Shown: one piece after another, positions 63,573 through 64,000 of the stretch
Layout of the letters: every line of letters begins with the position of its first letter
How positions within the stretch are numbered: position 1 is the stretch's first letter
Assembly: GCA_902564265.1 (NCBI GenBank)
Contig: CACFAI010000003.1
Location: 1-64,000 of the forward strand
Reading direction: 5' to 3'
DNA length: 64,000 nucleotides
Origin: an uncultured Pelagibacteraceae bacterium
Lineage (GTDB): Bacteria > Pseudomonadota > Alphaproteobacteria > Pelagibacterales > Pelagibacteraceae
The notes under the pieces: model-generated
Seen by the model: the letters and a program-made list of their open reading frames with translations, nothing else
What the model was told of the DNA's origin: nothing
Database searches by the model: none
Position numbers and translations under genes: made by a program

Positions 63573-64000
63573 ATAATTTTAAAATTTATAAAAACTTTAA
63601 TTTGTCCAAAAAGGACAAAGGGGCAATCATTTTAATCGGAAACTTTGATGGTCTTCATAGGGGGCATCAAAAACTATTTAATGAAGCAAAAAGTTTCAAA
63701 AAAAAATTTAAATTGAGAATGGGAGTAATTACTTTTGATCCAATACCAAAAATGTTTTTTAAAAAGCTTCGTAATTATAGACTTTCAATTTTTGATCAAA
63801 AAATTCAACTTTTAAAAAAAAATAATGTAGATTTTATTGTAAATCAAAAATTTGATATAAAATTTTCAAAAATAAGTTGTTACGATTTTATAAAAAAAAT
63901 TTTATTTAATAAGGTTAAACCAAAATATATTTTTGTCTCAGACAATTTTAGATTTGGTTATAAACGGGCTGGCGATATAAAACTTCTTAAGTCATTGGAA
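63566..64000 (+). CDS. ribF: bifunctional riboflavin kinase/FMN adenylyltransferase, N-terminal part (cut by window edge)
   Basis: The gene starts at ATG 63566 inside the end of the HAD gene and runs off the right edge, so it is not in the ORF track. The 145 visible codons encode MVNNFKIYKNF and then LIGNFDGLHRGHQKLF, the nucleotidyltransferase motif of the FMN adenylyltransferase domain, plus VITFDPIPKMFF and VSDNFRFGYKRAGD. RibF makes FMN and FAD from riboflavin. The C-terminal kinase domain is outside the window. Confidence 0.93.
   Translation, partial: MVNNFKIYKNFNLSKKDKGAIILIGNFDGLHRGHQKLFNEAKSFKKKFKLRMGVITFDPIPKMFFKKLRNYRLSIFDQKIQLLKKNNVDFIVNQKFDIKFSKISCYDFIKKILFNKVKPKYIFVSDNFRFGYKRAGDIKLLKSLE

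Overview
The window is a very AT-rich, extremely compact chromosomal segment of an alphaproteobacterium. It almost certainly belongs to the SAR11 clade (Candidatus Pelagibacter or a close relative). The evidence is tiny intergenic gaps, many 1-16 nt overlaps, Lys/Asn/Ile-rich proteins, alphaproteobacterial gene orders (rplU-rpmA-obg-proB-proA-nadD; metX-metW next to hisC-tyrA; chvI-chvG then ahcY; tsaE-amgK-murU), a class I lysyl-tRNA synthetase, and a SAM-II riboswitch in front of metX. I see no phage, insertion sequence, CRISPR array, tRNA or rRNA. Both ends cut a gene: nadD on the left and ribF on the right.

Layout. 1-6.7 kb (minus): nadD', proA, proB, obg, rpmA, rplU, gloB, metW, metX, with metX under a SAM-II riboswitch. 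6.8-8.8 kb (plus): hisC and tyrA. 8.8-13.9 kb (minus): a tightly coupled operon trkH, ampG, NlpC/P60 hydrolase, TPR-sulfotransferase. 14-17.5 kb (plus): lysK, pyrD, rpmB and a queuosine-precursor-type transporter. 17.5-20.6 kb (minus): a polyamine operon (ornithine decarboxylase, deoxyhypusine-synthase-like protein, agmatinase-family protein) behind a possible attenuator. 20.8-32 kb: regA, bioY, an orphan ABC ATPase, polA, the ChvI/ChvG two-component system, ahcY, tsaE, amgK, murU, gpmA. 32-46 kb: VanZ-like, nuclease and lysozyme-like lipoprotein genes, an RND efflux pump with its adaptor, sseA, msrA, an EamA exporter, a DNA glycosylase, a GT17 glycosyltransferase, a purine phosphoribosyltransferase opposite a purine permease, hsp20 and oligopeptidase B. 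46-56.8 kb: J-domain membrane protein, GT9, a DapA-like aldolase, cfa, a lysine-rich coiled-coil protein, a double-HTH ScfR/RamB-like regulator opposite aceA, and a GT39 enzyme. 56.8-60.6 kb: small membrane and periplasmic proteins, a voltage-gated cation channel homologue, and a structure-rich intergenic region with a duplicated leader. 60.6-64 kb: groEL, groES, a HAD hydrolase and ribF'.

Themes. One is methionine/SAM cycling (metX, metW, ahcY, SAM-II, several SAM-dependent enzymes). A second is cell-wall recycling (ampG, NlpC/P60, amgK, murU, a lysozyme-like lipoprotein). A third is stress protein control: groES and hsp20 both have sigma-32-like promoters, and hsp20 also has a ROSE-like RNA thermometer. 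The glyoxylate shunt entry (aceA) appears to be controlled by the divergent double-HTH regulator through an array of TTGTAAATT half-sites.

I did not find a large undescribed multi-gene system. The most interesting signals are regulatory: the hsp20 thermometer, the operator array at aceA, the leader-peptide/terminator arrangement before ornithine decarboxylase, a structured RNA before the ion channel gene, and the duplicated leader around 59.2-60.0 kb. All functional calls rest on reading motifs by eye; no database search was run.
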